From Pseudomonas guariconensis (GTDB lineage Bacteria; Pseudomonadota; Gammaproteobacteria; Pseudomonadales; Pseudomonadaceae), in the NCBI RefSeq assembly GCF_900102675.1, contig NZ_FMYX01000003.1, positions 310,001 through 374,000 on the forward strand: a stretch of 64,000 nt of DNA, given 5' to 3'. Made by a program: the position numbers and the translations under genes. Positions 47,101-56,521 of the stretch are shown piece after piece. Numbering within the stretch: the first letter of the stretch is position 1; each line of letters starts with the position of its first letter. The notes under the pieces were generated by a model that saw only the letters and a list, made by a program, of their open reading frames with translations, searched no databases and had not been told where the DNA came from.

Positions 47101-49045
47101 CATCAATGTGCAGGAAGACCCGATCACCGTGGTAGGTATCGGCGACATGGCCGGCGACGTGTTCGGCAACGGCCTGCTGATGTCGGACAAGCTCAAGCTG
47201 GTGGCGGCATTCAACCACCTGCACATCTTCATCGACCCGAATCCTGACCCAGCCACCAGCTTCGTCGAGCGCAAGCGCCTGTTCGAGCTGCCGCGTTCGG
47301 CCTGGAGCGACTACGACACCAGCATCATGTCCGAAGGCGGCGGGATCTTCCCGCGTAGCGCCAAGAGCATCGCCATCAGCCCGCAGATGAAGGAACGCTT
47401 CGCCATCGAAGCCGACCGCCTGACGCCGACCGAACTGCTGCACGCACTGCTGCAGGCCCCTGTGGATCTGCTGTGGAACGGTGGTATCGGCACCTACGTC
47501 AAGGCCAGCAGCGAAAGCCATGCCGATGTCGGCGACAAGGCCAACGACGCATTGCGGGTCAACGGCAATGAACTGCGCTGCAAGGTGGTGGGCGAGGGCG
47601 GCAACCTGGGCATGACCCAGCTTGGCCGGGTCGAGTTCGGCCTCAACGGCGGCGCGACCAACACCGACTTCATCGACAACGCCGGTGGCGTGGACTGCTC
47701 CGACCACGAGGTCAACATCAAGATCCTGCTCAACGAAGTGGTGCAGGGTGGCGACATGACCGAGAAGCAGCGTAACCAACTGCTCGGTAGCATGACCGAC
47801 GAAGTCGCCTCGCTGGTGCTGGGCAACAACTACAAGCAGACCCAGGCCCTGTCCCTGGCGGCCCGCCGTGCCTTGGAGCGGATCGCCGAGTACAAGCGCC
47901 TGATGGCTGATCTGGAGTCGCGTGGCAAACTGGACCGGGCTATCGAGTTCCTGCCGTCCGAGGAGCAACTGGCCGAGCGTTTGGCCGCAGGCCAGGGCCT
48001 GACCCGCGCCGAGCTGTCGGTGCTGATTTCCTACAGCAAGATTGACCTCAAGGAGCAACTGCTCAAGTCGTTGGTGCCCGATGACGACTACCTGACCCGC
48101 GACATGGAGAACGCGTTCCCGCCGTCGTTGGTCAGCAAGTTCGCTGACGCCATGCGCCGTCATCGCCTCAAGCGAGAAATCGTCAGCAACCAGATCGCCA
48201 ACGACCTGGTCAACAACATGGGCATCACGTTCGTCCAGCGTCTGAAGGAATCCACCGGCATGAGCCCGGCCAACGTCGCCGGTGCCTATGTGATCGTTCG
48301 GGACATTTTCCACCTGCCGCACTGGTTCCGTCAGATCGAGGCGCTGGATTACCAAGTCCCGGCCGAGATCCAGCTGACCCTGATGGATGAGCTGATGCGC
48401 CTGGGGCGTCGCGCGACCCGTTGGTTCCTGCGCAGCCGCCGCAACGAGCAGGATGCCGGTCGCGATGTCGCGCACTTCGGGCCGAAGATCGCCCAATTGG
48501 GCCTGAAGCTCGATGAGCTGCTCGAAGGCCCGACCCGCGATCGCTGGCAGCAACGCTACCAGGGCTTCGTCGAAGCCGGGGTGCCGGAGTTGCTCGCGCG
48601 CATGGTCGCAGGCACCACCCACCTGTACACCCTGTTGCCGATCATCGAGGCCTCGGATGTCACCGGTCACGATCCGGCCCAGGTGGCCAAGGCGTTCTTC
48701 GCCGTGGGCAGCTCGCTGGACCTGACCTGGTATCTGCAGGAGATCAGCAACCTGCCGGTGGAGAACAACTGGCAGGCCCTGGCCCGCGAGGCGTTCCGCG
48801 ACGACATCGACCTGCAACAGCGAGCGATCACCATTTCTGTGTTGCAGATGGCCGATGCACCGGAAGACATGGACGCCCGTGTCGCACTGTGGTGTGAACA
48901 GCACCGGGTGATGACGGAGCGCTGGCGCGCCATGCTCGATGACCTGCGCAACGCCACGGGCACCGACTACGCGATGTATGCGGTGGCCAACCGTGAGCTG
49001 GTCGACTTGGCCATGAGCGGGCAGGCGGCGGTGATACCGTCCTGA
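44180..49045 (+). CDS. gdhB: NAD-specific glutamate dehydrogenase, large (GDH-180) class
   Basis: This 1621-residue enzyme catabolises glutamate to 2-oxoglutarate with NAD+. The N-terminal ~700 residues contain ACT-like regulatory modules. The catalytic domain (~720-1250) includes the substrate Lys in VIVPVGAKGGF (near 855) and RGGLRWSDREED (near 825); HDDDDPYLVVAADKGTATFSD precedes the dinucleotide fold with GIGDMAGDVFGNG near 990. The C-terminal ~350 residues are helical. Length matches the class. It is monocistronic, with a perfect terminator after it. Arginine regulates P. aeruginosa GDH of this class. Confidence 0.96.
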   Translation: MAFFTAASKADFQHQLQAALAQHISEQALPQVALFAEQFFGIISLDELTQRRLSDLAGCTLSAWRIIERFDPQHPQVRVYNPDYERHGWQSTHTVVEVLHHDLPFLVDSVRTELNRRGYSIHTLQTTVLSVRRGAKGELLELLPKGTQGEGVRHESLMYLEIDRCSSAAELTTLTKEIEQVLAEVRVAVADFEPMKAKVRDLVELVEQTAFGPAQHDKAEVKSFLSWLLDNHFTFLGYEEFVVESDADGGHLVYDEGSFLGLTRLLRAGLGADDLRIEDYAVAYLRAPELLSFAKASQPSRVHRPAYPDYVSIRQIDADGKVVKECRFMGLYTSSVYGESVRTIPYIRGKVAEVERRSHFDAKAHLGKELAQVLEVLPRDDLFQTPVDELFTTVMSIVQIQERNKIRVFLRKDPYGRFCYCLAYVPREIYSTEVRQKIQQVLMERLKASDCEFWTFFSESVLARVQLILRVDPKNRIDLDPQQLENEVIQACRSWQDDYSALVVENFGEAQGTNILADFPKGFPAGYRERFAAHSAVVDMQHVLALSESKPLAMSFYQPLTRLGDRLLHCKLYHADTPLALSDVLPILENLGLRVLGEFPYRLRHASGREYWIHDFAFTYSEGLDLDIQQLNDILQDAFIHIVKGDAENDAFNRLVLTAGLPWRDVALLRAYARYLKQIRLGFDLGYIASTLNNHTDIARELTRLFKTRFYLARKLTVEDLDDKQQRLEQAILTALDEVQVLNEDRILRRYLDLIKATLRTNFYQPDANGQNKSYFSFKFNPKLIPELPKPVPKFEIFVYSPRVEGVHLRFGNVARGGLRWSDREEDFRTEVLGLVKAQQVKNSVIVPVGAKGGFLPRRLPLGGSRDEIQAEGIACYRIFISGLLDITDNLKDGGVVPPANVVRHDDDDPYLVVAADKGTATFSDIANGIANDYGFWLGDAFASGGSAGYDHKGMGITARGAWVGVQRHFRERGINVQEDPITVVGIGDMAGDVFGNGLLMSDKLKLVAAFNHLHIFIDPNPDPATSFVERKRLFELPRSAWSDYDTSIMSEGGGIFPRSAKSIAISPQMKERFAIEADRLTPTELLHALLQAPVDLLWNGGIGTYVKASSESHADVGDKANDALRVNGNELRCKVVGEGGNLGMTQLGRVEFGLNGGATNTDFIDNAGGVDCSDHEVNIKILLNEVVQGGDMTEKQRNQLLGSMTDEVASLVLGNNYKQTQALSLAARRALERIAEYKRLMADLESRGKLDRAIEFLPSEEQLAERLAAGQGLTRAELSVLISYSKIDLKEQLLKSLVPDDDYLTRDMENAFPPSLVSKFADAMRRHRLKREIVSNQIANDLVNNMGITFVQRLKESTGMSPANVAGAYVIVRDIFHLPHWFRQIEALDYQVPAEIQLTLMDELMRLGRRATRWFLRSRRNEQDAGRDVAHFGPKIAQLGLKLDELLEGPTRDRWQQRYQGFVEAGVPELLARMVAGTTHLYTLLPIIEASDVTGHDPAQVAKAFFAVGSSLDLTWYLQEISNLPVENNWQALAREAFRDDIDLQQRAITISVLQMADAPEDMDARVALWCEQHRVMTERWRAMLDDLRNATGTDYAMYAVANRELVDLAMSGQAAVIPS

Positions 49046-49060
49046 GCGTAAGCTGAAAAC

Positions 49061-49093
49061 AAAAAGCCCCGGCAGCGATGCCGGGGCTTTTTT
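49061..49093. terminator. Strong bidirectional terminator between gdhB and ppsR
   Basis: AAAAAGCCCCGGCA and TGCCGGGGCTTTTTT pair around GCGA, 15 bp after the gdhB stop. The A-run/T-run symmetry suits both gdhB and the convergent ppsR. Confidence 0.92.
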
Positions 49094-49173
49094 CATTGGG
49101 GCTGTCGAGATTCGTGACGGCGGCGGGCACGTCTGCGGGAACGGATAGGCCCGCGAAACAAACGGCGCGGATG

Positions 49174-49992
49174 TTACTTGAAACGCCGCTCTACACCCTT
49201 CTCAACCAGAATCTTCGCCGAGATTTCCTCCACCGAGAAATGCGTGGAGTTGATGTGCGGGATGTTCTCCCGGCGAAACAGGCTCTCCACCTCGCGCACC
49301 TCGAACTCGCACTGGGCGAAGCTCGAATAGCGGCTATTGGGCTTGCGCTCGTGGCGGATGGCGGTGAGGCGGTCGGGGTCGATGGTCAGGCCAAACAACT
49401 TGTGATGGTACTTTTTCAGTACCGCCGGCAATTGCAGGCGTTCCATGTCGTCTTCGGTCAGTGGGTAGTTGGCCGCACGGATGCCGAATTGCATGGCCAT
49501 GTACAAACACGTCGGCGTCTTGCCACATCGCGACACGCCCACGAGGATCAGGTCGGCTTTGTCGTAATAATGGGTGCGCGCGCCATCGTCGTTATCCAAG
49601 GCGAAGTTGACTGCCTCGATGCGCTCCATGTAGTTGGAGTTGCCGCCAATCGAGTGGGACTTGCCCACGGAATACGACGAATGGGCGGTCAATTCCTGCT
49701 CGAGCGGGGATAAAAACGTCGAAAAGATGTCGATCATGAAGCCGTTCGACGTTGCCAGGATTTCCCGAATGTCCTGGTTGACGATGGTGTCGAAAATGAT
49801 CGGCCGCATGCCGTCCCGTTCGGCGGCAGCATTGATTTGCTGCACCATGCTCCGGGCTTTGTCCGGGGTGTCGATGTAGGGGCGAGTGAATTTATTGAAA
49901 GGAATGCTTTCGAATTGTGCCAGCAGGCTTTGGCCCAGTGTTTCTGCAGTGATACCGGTACCGTCGGAGATGAAGAACGCGGATCGTTTCAT
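49174..49992 (-). CDS. ppsR: PEP synthase regulatory protein (kinase/pyrophosphorylase)
   Basis: This 272-residue DUF299 protein inactivates PEP synthase by ADP-dependent phosphorylation of a Thr and reactivates it by Pi-dependent dephosphorylation. The P-loop [15 protein letters not shown] lies near residues 151-165, and the start [17 protein letters not shown] is characteristic. It is divergent from ppsA, sharing a 178-bp control region. Its own stop is 80 bp from the gdhB terminator. Confidence 0.96.
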   Translation of the reverse strand: MKRSAFFISDGTGITAETLGQSLLAQFESIPFNKFTRPYIDTPDKARSMVQQINAAAERDGMRPIIFDTIVNQDIREILATSNGFMIDIFSTFLSPLEQELTAHSSYSVGKSHSIGGNSNYMERIEAVNFALDNDDGARTHYYDKADLILVGVSRCGKTPTCLYMAMQFGIRAANYPLTEDDMERLQLPAVLKKYHHKLFGLTIDPDRLTAIRHERKPNSRYSSFAQCEFEVREVESLFRRENIPHINSTHFSVEEISAKILVEKGVERRFK

Positions 49993-50039
49993 TTGCACCC
50001 TGGGCCTTAAGCTGCCGAAGTTTTCTGGAGTATGATAGG

Positions 50040-50067
50040 TTCGGTTTGCCGAACGTGACTGTTCGGC
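50040..50067. promoter_or_regulatory. Overlapping TTCGG palindromes in the ppsR/ppsA control region
   Basis: TTCGG-TTTG-CCGAA (50040-50053) is followed by GCCGAAC-GTGACT-GTTCGGC (50048-50067), giving three TTCGG half-sites in alternating orientation. They lie 48-75 bp from the ppsR ATG and 104-131 bp before the ppsA start. They could bind a regulator of gluconeogenic flux or form an RNA hairpin; neither can be decided here. Confidence 0.5.
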
Positions 50068-50170
50068 ATTCTCACTTATTTTCCAGGTCCAGGCCACAAG
50101 CGTCCGGCCAAGTCAGTGTGACAGGCGGCCGCCCTTGAGCTTTTCCAATACAGTTAGTGGAGAGATCACC

Positions 50171-52546
50171 TTGGTAGAGTACGTAGTTTCCCTCGATAAG
50201 CTCGGCGTCCATGATGTAGAGCATGTGGGGGGCAAGAACGCATCCCTGGGCGAGATGATCAGTAACCTCGCAGGTGCCGGCGTATCGGTGCCGGGCGGCT
50301 TTGCCACTACGGCTCAGGCGTACCGCGATTTTCTCGAGCAGAGTGGCCTGAACGACCGTATCCACGCAGCCCTGGACGCGTTGGACGTCGATGATGTCAA
50401 CGCCCTGGCCAAGACCGGCGCGCAGATCCGCCAATGGGTAATGGAAGCCGAGTTCCCGGCGCGTCTGGATGCCGAAATCCGCACCGCCTTCGCCGAAATG
50501 TCCCAAGGCAACGACAACATGGCCGTGGCCGTGCGCTCCTCGGCCACCGCTGAAGACCTGCCGGACGCCTCCTTCGCCGGACAGCAGGAAACCTTCTTGA
50601 ACATCCGTGGCGTGGACAACGTGATCCGCGCCGCCAAGGAGGTGTTCGCCTCCCTGTTCAACGACCGCGCCATCGCCTATCGCGTGCACCAGGGCTTCGA
50701 CCACAAACTGGTCGCCCTGTCCGCCGGCGTGCAGCGCATGGTCCGTTCGGAAACCGGCACCGCCGGTGTGATGTTCACCCTCGACACCGAGTCGGGCTTC
50801 CGTGACGTGGTGTTCATCACCGGCGCCTACGGCCTGGGCGAAACCGTCGTACAGGGTGCGGTCAACCCTGACGAGTTCTACGTCCACAAGCAAACCCTGC
50901 AGGCCGGCCGCCCGGCCATCCTGCGCCGCAACCTGGGCAGCAAGGCCATCAAGATGATCTACGGCGACGAGGCCAAGGCCGGTCGTTCGGTCAAGACCGT
51001 CGATGTCGACCGTGCCGACCGCGCGCGCTTCTGCCTGACCGACGCCGAGGTCAGCGAGCTGGCCAAGCAGGCCATGATCATCGAGCAGCACTACCAGCGC
51101 CCGATGGACATCGAGTGGGCCAAGGACGGTGACGACGGCAAGCTGTACATCGTCCAGGCACGTCCCGAGACCGTGAAGAGCCGTTCCAGCGCCAATGTCA
51201 TGGAGCGCTACCTGCTCAAGGAGAAGGGCACTGTCCTGGTGGAAGGTCGCGCCATCGGCCAGCGCATCGGCGCCGGCAAGGTTCGCGTGATCCACGACGT
51301 CTCCGAGATGGACAAGGTCCAGCCGGGCGACGTGCTGGTCTCGGACATGACCGACCCGGACTGGGAACCTGTCATGAAGCGCGCCAGCGCCATCGTCACC
51401 AACCGCGGCGGGCGCACCTGCCACGCGGCGATCATTGCCCGTGAACTGGGCATCCCGGCGGTCGTCGGTTGTGGCAATGCCACTCAAGTGCTCAAGGACG
51501 GCCAGGGCGTGACCGTCTCCTGCGCCGAAGGCGACACCGGCTTCATCTTCGAAGGTGAGCTGGGCTTCGACGTCAAGCAGAACTCGGTCGACGCCATGCC
51601 TGAGCTGCCGTTCAAGATCATGATGAACGTCGGCAACCCGGACCGCGCCTTCGACTTCGCCCAACTGCCGAACGCAGGCGTGGGCCTGGCGCGCCTGGAG
51701 TTCATCATCAACCGCATGATCGGCGTGCACCCCAAGGCGCTGCTCAACTACGCAGGCCTGCCGGCCGACCTCAAGGAAAGCGTCGACAAGCGCGTGGCCG
51801 GTTACTCCGACCCGGTCGGCTTCTATGTCGAGAAGCTGGTCGAGGGTATCAGCACCTTGGCCGCGGCGTTCTATCCGAAGAAGGTCATCGTGCGCCTTTC
51901 GGACTTCAAGTCCAACGAATACGCCAACCTGATCGGCGGCAAGCTGTACGAACCGGAAGAAGAGAACCCAATGCTGGGCTTCCGTGGCGCCTCGCGTTAC
52001 ATCAGCGAGTCGTTCCGTGACTGCTTCGAGCTCGAGTGCCGCGCCCTCAAGCGTGTGCGCGACGAAATGGGCCTGACCAACGTCGAGATCATGGTGCCAT
52101 TCGTGCGCACCCTGGGCGAGGCGAGCCAGGTGGTCGATCTGCTGGCCGAAAACGGCCTGGGCCGTGGCGTCAATGGTCTGCGTGTGATCATGATGTGCGA
52201 ACTGCCGTCCAACGCCTTGCTGGCCGATGAGTTCCTCGAGTACTTCGACGGCTTCTCCATCGGTTCCAACGACCTGACCCAGCTGACCCTGGGCCTGGAC
52301 CGTGACTCCGGCATCATTGCCCACCTGTTCGACGAGCGTAACCCGGCAGTGAAGAAGCTGCTGGCCAACGCCATCGCCGCGTGCAACAAGGCCGGCAAGT
52401 ACATCGGTATCTGTGGCCAGGGCCCTTCGGATCACCCAGACCTGGCCAAGTGGCTGATGGAGCAGGGCATCGAGAGCGTATCGCTGAACCCAGACTCGGT
52501 GCTCGAGACCTGGTTCTTCCTGGCCGAGGATCAGGGCGCGGCATGA
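50171..52546 (+). CDS. ppsA: Phosphoenolpyruvate synthase
   Basis: This 791-residue enzyme makes PEP, AMP and Pi from pyruvate and ATP for gluconeogenesis. The TTG start ([12 protein letters not shown]) follows SD GGAGAG; an in-frame upstream start at 50135 lacks family support. The N-terminal ATP-grasp domain includes [20 protein letters not shown] near 110. The swivelling domain has [15 protein letters not shown] with catalytic His near 418 and the regulatory Thr beside it. The PEP/pyruvate barrel ends at [11 protein letters not shown] with catalytic Cys near 748. It is divergent from its regulator ppsR. Confidence 0.97.
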   Translation: MVEYVVSLDKLGVHDVEHVGGKNASLGEMISNLAGAGVSVPGGFATTAQAYRDFLEQSGLNDRIHAALDALDVDDVNALAKTGAQIRQWVMEAEFPARLDAEIRTAFAEMSQGNDNMAVAVRSSATAEDLPDASFAGQQETFLNIRGVDNVIRAAKEVFASLFNDRAIAYRVHQGFDHKLVALSAGVQRMVRSETGTAGVMFTLDTESGFRDVVFITGAYGLGETVVQGAVNPDEFYVHKQTLQAGRPAILRRNLGSKAIKMIYGDEAKAGRSVKTVDVDRADRARFCLTDAEVSELAKQAMIIEQHYQRPMDIEWAKDGDDGKLYIVQARPETVKSRSSANVMERYLLKEKGTVLVEGRAIGQRIGAGKVRVIHDVSEMDKVQPGDVLVSDMTDPDWEPVMKRASAIVTNRGGRTCHAAIIARELGIPAVVGCGNATQVLKDGQGVTVSCAEGDTGFIFEGELGFDVKQNSVDAMPELPFKIMMNVGNPDRAFDFAQLPNAGVGLARLEFIINRMIGVHPKALLNYAGLPADLKESVDKRVAGYSDPVGFYVEKLVEGISTLAAAFYPKKVIVRLSDFKSNEYANLIGGKLYEPEEENPMLGFRGASRYISESFRDCFELECRALKRVRDEMGLTNVEIMVPFVRTLGEASQVVDLLAENGLGRGVNGLRVIMMCELPSNALLADEFLEYFDGFSIGSNDLTQLTLGLDRDSGIIAHLFDERNPAVKKLLANAIAACNKAGKYIGICGQGPSDHPDLAKWLMEQGIESVSLNPDSVLETWFFLAEDQGAA

Positions 52547-52594
52547 TGCAATGAACGCGGAAGCGCTTCACGGCGCTCCTGCCTGGTTTCTTCC

Positions 52595-52630
52595 AGGGCG
52601 AGTTCCAGCGATGGATCCCGCCCTTTTTTG
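52595..52630 (+). terminator. Possible terminator between ppsA and the hydrolase
   Basis: AGGGCG (52595-52600) pairs with CGCCC (52619-52623) before TTTTTT, with CCAGCGATGG inside the loop. The long loop makes this weak. It would separate ppsA from the following alpha/beta hydrolase, whose ATG is at 52643. Confidence 0.4.
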
Positions 52631-52642
52631 TGCAATCGACCT

Positions 52643-53635
52643 ATGCAAAGCAGCAGTACCCTGTTTCCCGTGGCCTTGCTCAGCGCCGAGCGCCGGGGTG
52701 ATCTGAGCGAGGATGTGTACCGGATCAAGGCCGGCAACAGCCCCGACCCCAGCGTCGAGTTGGCCGTTACACGCCTGGGGCTGGCCGACCAGGCCGTAGC
52801 CCAAGGCGTGCCGGTGATTCTCCTGCACGGCAGCTTCTCCAATCGCCGCTTCTGGTATTCGCCCAAGGGCGTCGGCCTAGGCGCCTTTCTGGCGCGCGCC
52901 GGGTTCGATGTGTGGATTCCGGAAATGCGCGGCCATGGACTTTCTCCCCGCAACCGCCACTGGCGTCACAACCGGGTGGCCGACTATGCCCGCTTCGACT
53001 TGCCGGTGATCGGCGCATTCATCCAGGAGCAGGCCGGCCAGGCGCCGCACTGGATCGGCCACTCCCTGGGTGGCACCATCCTCGCCGCAGCCCTGGGCGG
53101 CGCATATTTGGAAGCCGAGCAGGTGGCCAGCGCGGCGTTCTTCGGTACCCAGGTCAGTCGGGTCTATTGGCCGTTGAAGGTTCCGCCTGTGGCCTGGAGC
53201 GCGCGTTTGCTGCTCAAGCGCCTAGGTCAGCTGTCCGGGTCGCGGCTCAAACGTGGGCCGGAGGACGAGCCGATCGGTCTGGCCTTGGAGACCCTGGGCT
53301 GGCACGGCCTGTTCGGGCGTTTCGGCGACAAGCAGGACGACTGGTGGGCGGGGCTGGCGACCGTGAACGTGCCGGTGCTGGCAGTGGCCGGTGCGGCAGA
53401 TTACCAGGACCCGGTCTGGGCCTGCCGCAAGTTGTTCGAGCAGTTGGGTGGCCAGCGCAAGCAGTTTTTACGGCTTGGCGCTGAAGAAGGCTTCGACGCA
53501 TTCGGGCATGTGGACATGTTGGTTAGCAAGGCGGCCCAGGTGCAGGTATGGCCACTGGTGGAGCGCTGGCTGAGGGCCCCTGAATCACCGTTGCCGGGGG
53601 CTACGGTGGCCGCCGAATCCGCCGAAGAGCAGTAG
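52643..53635 (+). CDS. Alpha/beta hydrolase
   Basis: This 330-residue protein has the fold's oxyanion strand VPVILLHGSFSNRRFW (near 58) and nucleophile elbow IGHSLGGT with Ser near 141. The Asp in AGAADYQDP (near 255) and His in FGHVDMLVS (near 295) complete the triad. No signal peptide is visible. It resembles lysophospholipase/esterase-type and PHA-like hydrolases; substrate unknown. It lies 96 bp after ppsA and may be partly co-transcribed. Confidence 0.9.
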   Translation: MQSSSTLFPVALLSAERRGDLSEDVYRIKAGNSPDPSVELAVTRLGLADQAVAQGVPVILLHGSFSNRRFWYSPKGVGLGAFLARAGFDVWIPEMRGHGLSPRNRHWRHNRVADYARFDLPVIGAFIQEQAGQAPHWIGHSLGGTILAAALGGAYLEAEQVASAAFFGTQVSRVYWPLKVPPVAWSARLLLKRLGQLSGSRLKRGPEDEPIGLALETLGWHGLFGRFGDKQDDWWAGLATVNVPVLAVAGAADYQDPVWACRKLFEQLGGQRKQFLRLGAEEGFDAFGHVDMLVSKAAQVQVWPLVERWLRAPESPLPGATVAAESAEEQ

Positions 53636-53727
53636 CGGCTGACTGAGTAGTCTCGGATGACTGCAAGGCCCTCCCCGGTGTAGCCTTGCTCAAATCCCGC
53701 TTTCGTTGTGACTGACAGGAGTTTGCC

Positions 53728-54219
53728 ATGCAGCATTACGTAACGCCCGACTTGTGCGACGCCTACCCGGACCTGGTCCAGGTCCTGGAGCCCATGTTCA
53801 GCAACTTCGGTGGCCGCGATTCCTTTGGTGGCCAGATCGTCACGATCAAATGCTTCGAGGACAACTCGCTGGTCAAGGAGCAGGTCGAGCTCGATGGCAA
53901 GGGTAAGGTCCTGGTGGTGGACGGCGGTGGTTCGCTGCGCCGCGCGCTTCTGGGTGACATGCTGGCCGAAAAGGCGGCCAAGAACGGCTGGGAAGGCCTG
54001 GTGATCTATGGCTGTGTGCGTGACGTGGACGTGCTGGTGCAGACCGACGTCGGTGTCCAGGCCCTGGCCAGTCACCCGATGAAGACCGACAAGCGCGGTA
54101 TTGGCGATCTCAACGTGGCCGTGACCTTCGCTGGGGTGACCTTCCGTCCGGGCGAATATGTGTATGCCGACAACAATGGCGTGATCGTCTCGCCAAGCCC
54201 GTTGAAAATGCCGGAGTGA
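53728..54219 (+). CDS. rraA: RraA-like protein (ribonuclease E activity regulator / aldolase superfamily)
   Basis: This 163-residue protein matches RraA across its length: [19 protein letters not shown] at the start, [31 protein letters not shown] (near 68-88) and the [10 protein letters not shown] phosphate-binding loop. E. coli RraA binds RNase E and lowers its activity, while other superfamily members are HMG/CHA aldolases with G-D-x(20)-R-D; the same residues are visible here, so aldolase activity is possible. SD AGGAG precedes ATG. It is followed after 27 bp by zntB. Confidence 0.9.
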   Translation: MQHYVTPDLCDAYPDLVQVLEPMFSNFGGRDSFGGQIVTIKCFEDNSLVKEQVELDGKGKVLVVDGGGSLRRALLGDMLAEKAAKNGWEGLVIYGCVRDVDVLVQTDVGVQALASHPMKTDKRGIGDLNVAVTFAGVTFRPGEYVYADNNGVIVSPSPLKMPE

Positions 54220-54246
54220 TGCGCCGCGCGCGCTGATGGAGCAGGA

Positions 54247-55242
54247 ATGTTCGAGGAAGACAACGCGCAGTGGGGGCTGGTCCATGCCCTGGTGCTCGAT
54301 GGTAAAGGCGGTGCGCGCTCAATTGCCCGGACAGCGCTGGATGCGCTCCAGTTGCAACCAGAGGAAAGCCTTTGGTTGCACTGGGATCGCAGCCATCCCC
54401 AGACGCGTACCTGGTTGCTCCAGGAGAGCGGCCTGAGCACCTTCGCCTGCGACTTGCTGCTGGAAGAGAACACGCGTCCGCGTCTGTTGCCCTTGGCCAA
54501 CGAGCAGATGCTTTTGTTTTTGCGGGGCGTGAATCTCAATCCCGGCGCCGAGCCCGAAGACATGGTCTCGGTGCGGATCTTCGCCGAGGCCCGGCGAGTG
54601 ATTTCGTTGCGCCTGCGACCACTGCGCGCCAGTGATGAAGTGCTTCAGCAATTGGACGAGGGCAGGGGGCCGAAGTCGGCCTCCGAGCTGTTGCTGCTGA
54701 TGGGGGAGCTGCTTACCGAGAAGGTCCAGGCGTTGGTTAGCGACCTGTCGGAAGTGGTCGATCTCGAAGAAGAGAAGGTGGAAACCGATGAACGGTATTC
54801 GCCGGTGCAAGGCAGCCTGCAACAGATCCGCCGTCGTGCTGCTGGGCTACGGCGTTTTCTCGCCCCACAGCGGGAACTCTATGCGCAACTTTCGCGCAAC
54901 AAGTGGAGCTGGTTCGGCGAAGGGGATGCCGACTACTGGAACGAGCTGAACAACAGCCTGATCCGCTATCTCGAAGAGCTCGAGCTGACCCGCGAGCGGG
55001 CCGCTCTGGTGCTGGAAAGCGAGGATCGACGGCGCAGTGAGCGGATGAACCGGACCATGTACCGCTTCGGCATCATCACCTGCATTTTCCTGCCGATGAG
55101 CTTCGTCACCGGCCTGCTGGGCATCAATGTCGGGGGCATTCCGGGCGCCGAGAGCCCGTATGGCTTCCTGTTCGCCTGCGCCGTGGTGCTGGGGTTGGCG
55201 GCGGGGCAATGGTGGCTGTTCCGACGGTTACGCTGGGTATGA
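54247..55242 (+). CDS. zntB: CorA-family zinc transporter
   Basis: This 331-residue protein has a large cytoplasmic domain (1-265) with long helices, then two C-terminal membrane helices (~272-292 and ~303-322). The pore loop is GLLGINVGGIPG, i.e. the GxN signature with Ile, as in ZntB-like CorA relatives. The final RRLRWV is basic. ZntB moves zinc across the inner membrane. SD GGAGCAGG precedes ATG 54247. It lies 27 bp after rraA and is probably co-transcribed. Confidence 0.9.
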   Translation: MFEEDNAQWGLVHALVLDGKGGARSIARTALDALQLQPEESLWLHWDRSHPQTRTWLLQESGLSTFACDLLLEENTRPRLLPLANEQMLLFLRGVNLNPGAEPEDMVSVRIFAEARRVISLRLRPLRASDEVLQQLDEGRGPKSASELLLLMGELLTEKVQALVSDLSEVVDLEEEKVETDERYSPVQGSLQQIRRRAAGLRRFLAPQRELYAQLSRNKWSWFGEGDADYWNELNNSLIRYLEELELTRERAALVLESEDRRRSERMNRTMYRFGIITCIFLPMSFVTGLLGINVGGIPGAESPYGFLFACAVVLGLAAGQWWLFRRLRWV

Positions 55243-55353
55243 TGGGCTGTCCGGCCGGGGGATGCATGAGGCATTTTGAAACATCCGTCCCATATTCATG
55301 TGTGACCCGTAGTCCCGAGCCCTCGTCTTTGACAGACATTGCGCGAGGTGCCT

Positions 55354-55605
55354 ATGCACGATCCGTTTGAAGAATCCTTGCGCGACCTGCTCAAGGCATC
55401 GCCGTCCGGCCAGGACCGAGACGATGCCGCATGCCTGGGTCGCGTCCTCAAGACCGCCAACCGCCAGGTCGGCGCGGGCGATCTGTTCAGCTTGCTGGGG
55501 CGCTGGAGCCAGGCGCTGATGATCGCTGTGAACAATGGCTCGGCGCATGTCGCGCCGGTGCGTCGCAACCCTGCCGCTGGCAGAAAAGCAGATAAGGCCG
55601 ATTGA
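55354..55605 (+). CDS. crfX: CrfX protein
   Basis: This 83-residue soluble protein reads MHDPFEESLRDLLKASPSGQ and ends in basic KADKAD. In Pseudomonas crfX is the first gene of the crfX-cmpX-sigX-oprF block, exactly the context here. ATG 55354 is preceded by GAGGTGCC; the in-frame upstream start at 55339 is not supported. Its stop (TGA, 55603-55605) lies 2 bp before cmpX, so both are translated together. The molecular role is poorly known. Confidence 0.88.
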   Translation: MHDPFEESLRDLLKASPSGQDRDDAACLGRVLKTANRQVGAGDLFSLLGRWSQALMIAVNNGSAHVAPVRRNPAAGRKADKAD

Positions 55606-55607
55606 AT

Positions 55608-56432
55608 ATGGAACTCGATCTCTGGACCCAGAGCCTGGTCACCGCCATGACCGCCCTTTGGACCAAGGTGGCGAACTTCATCCCGAACCTGTTCGGCGCC
55701 CTGGTCGTGGTGTTGCTCGGCTTCGTGGTAGCCAAGCTGCTCGATACGTTGTTGTCCAAACTGCTGGCCAAGTTCGGCCTGGACCGCCTGATGAGCGGTA
55801 CCGGTCTGACCAAGATGCTCAGCAGGGTGGGCATCCAGGTCCCGATTTCTACCTTGATCGGCAAGATCGTCTATTGGTTCGTGTTGCTGATTTTCCTGGT
55901 TTCGGCCGCCGAGTCCTTGGGCCTTGAGCGTGTCTCGGCCACCTTGGACATGCTCGCCCTTTACCTGCCCAAGGTATTTGGCGCAGCTCTAGTGCTGCTG
56001 GCTGGCGTGCTGTTGGCGCAGTTGGCCAATGGCTTGGTACGTGGCGCTGCCGAAGGCGTCGGTCTGGAGTATGCCGCAGGCGTCGGGCGTATCGCCCAAG
56101 GCCTGGTGATTATCATCAGCATCTCGGTTGCGATCAGCCAGTTGGAGGTCAAGACCGATCTGCTCAACCATGTCATCGTCATCGGCCTGATTACCGTTGG
56201 TCTGGCCGTTGCGTTGGCGATGGGGCTGGGCAGCCGGGAAATTGCCGGGCAAATACTGGCAGGCATCTACGTGCGCGAACTCTATCAAGTGGGCCAGCAG
56301 GTGCGGATTGGAGAGGTTGAAGGGCATATCGAGGAGATCGGTACGGTCAAGACGACCCTGCTGACCGATGATGGCGAATTGGTGTCGCTTTCGAATCGAG
56401 AATTGCTCGAACAGCGAGTCAATAGCCGCTAA
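55608..56432 (+). CDS. cmpX: CmpX, mechanosensitive-channel-like membrane protein
   Basis: This 274-residue protein has four membrane helices (~20-45, 80-105, 120-150, 165-185) with repeated amphipathic TM_helix modules (FGALVVVLLGFVVAKLLD and AALVLLAGVLLAQLANGL), then a small MscS-like beta domain with GEVEGHIEEIGTVKTTLLTDDGELV. In Pseudomonas CmpX affects membrane homeostasis and SigX activity. ATG 55608 (MELDLWTQ) is chosen; a TTG at 55602 is possible. sigX follows 89 bp downstream. Confidence 0.92.
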   Translation: MELDLWTQSLVTAMTALWTKVANFIPNLFGALVVVLLGFVVAKLLDTLLSKLLAKFGLDRLMSGTGLTKMLSRVGIQVPISTLIGKIVYWFVLLIFLVSAAESLGLERVSATLDMLALYLPKVFGAALVLLAGVLLAQLANGLVRGAAEGVGLEYAAGVGRIAQGLVIIISISVAISQLEVKTDLLNHVIVIGLITVGLAVALAMGLGSREIAGQILAGIYVRELYQVGQQVRIGEVEGHIEEIGTVKTTLLTDDGELVSLSNRELLEQRVNSR

Positions 56433-56521
56433 CCGCACAAAAGCTGTTAATGTATGCCGCCGCGAAAACGGCCCAAGGGGGCCGCGCGGCGACATTGACC
56501 TGACTGTCGGCCAGATCCGTT

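Noticed and set aside
44108..49096. 1662-codon open frame on the minus strand opposite gdhB
   Set aside because: It mirrors the codon structure of gdhB, is rich in His/Gln/Val/Leu as expected of a shadow of GC-rich codons, has no domain signature and no own SD.
55339..55353. Longer crfX start (MREVP extension)
   Set aside because: The extension occupies the SD region GAGGTGCC used by the ATG at 55354.
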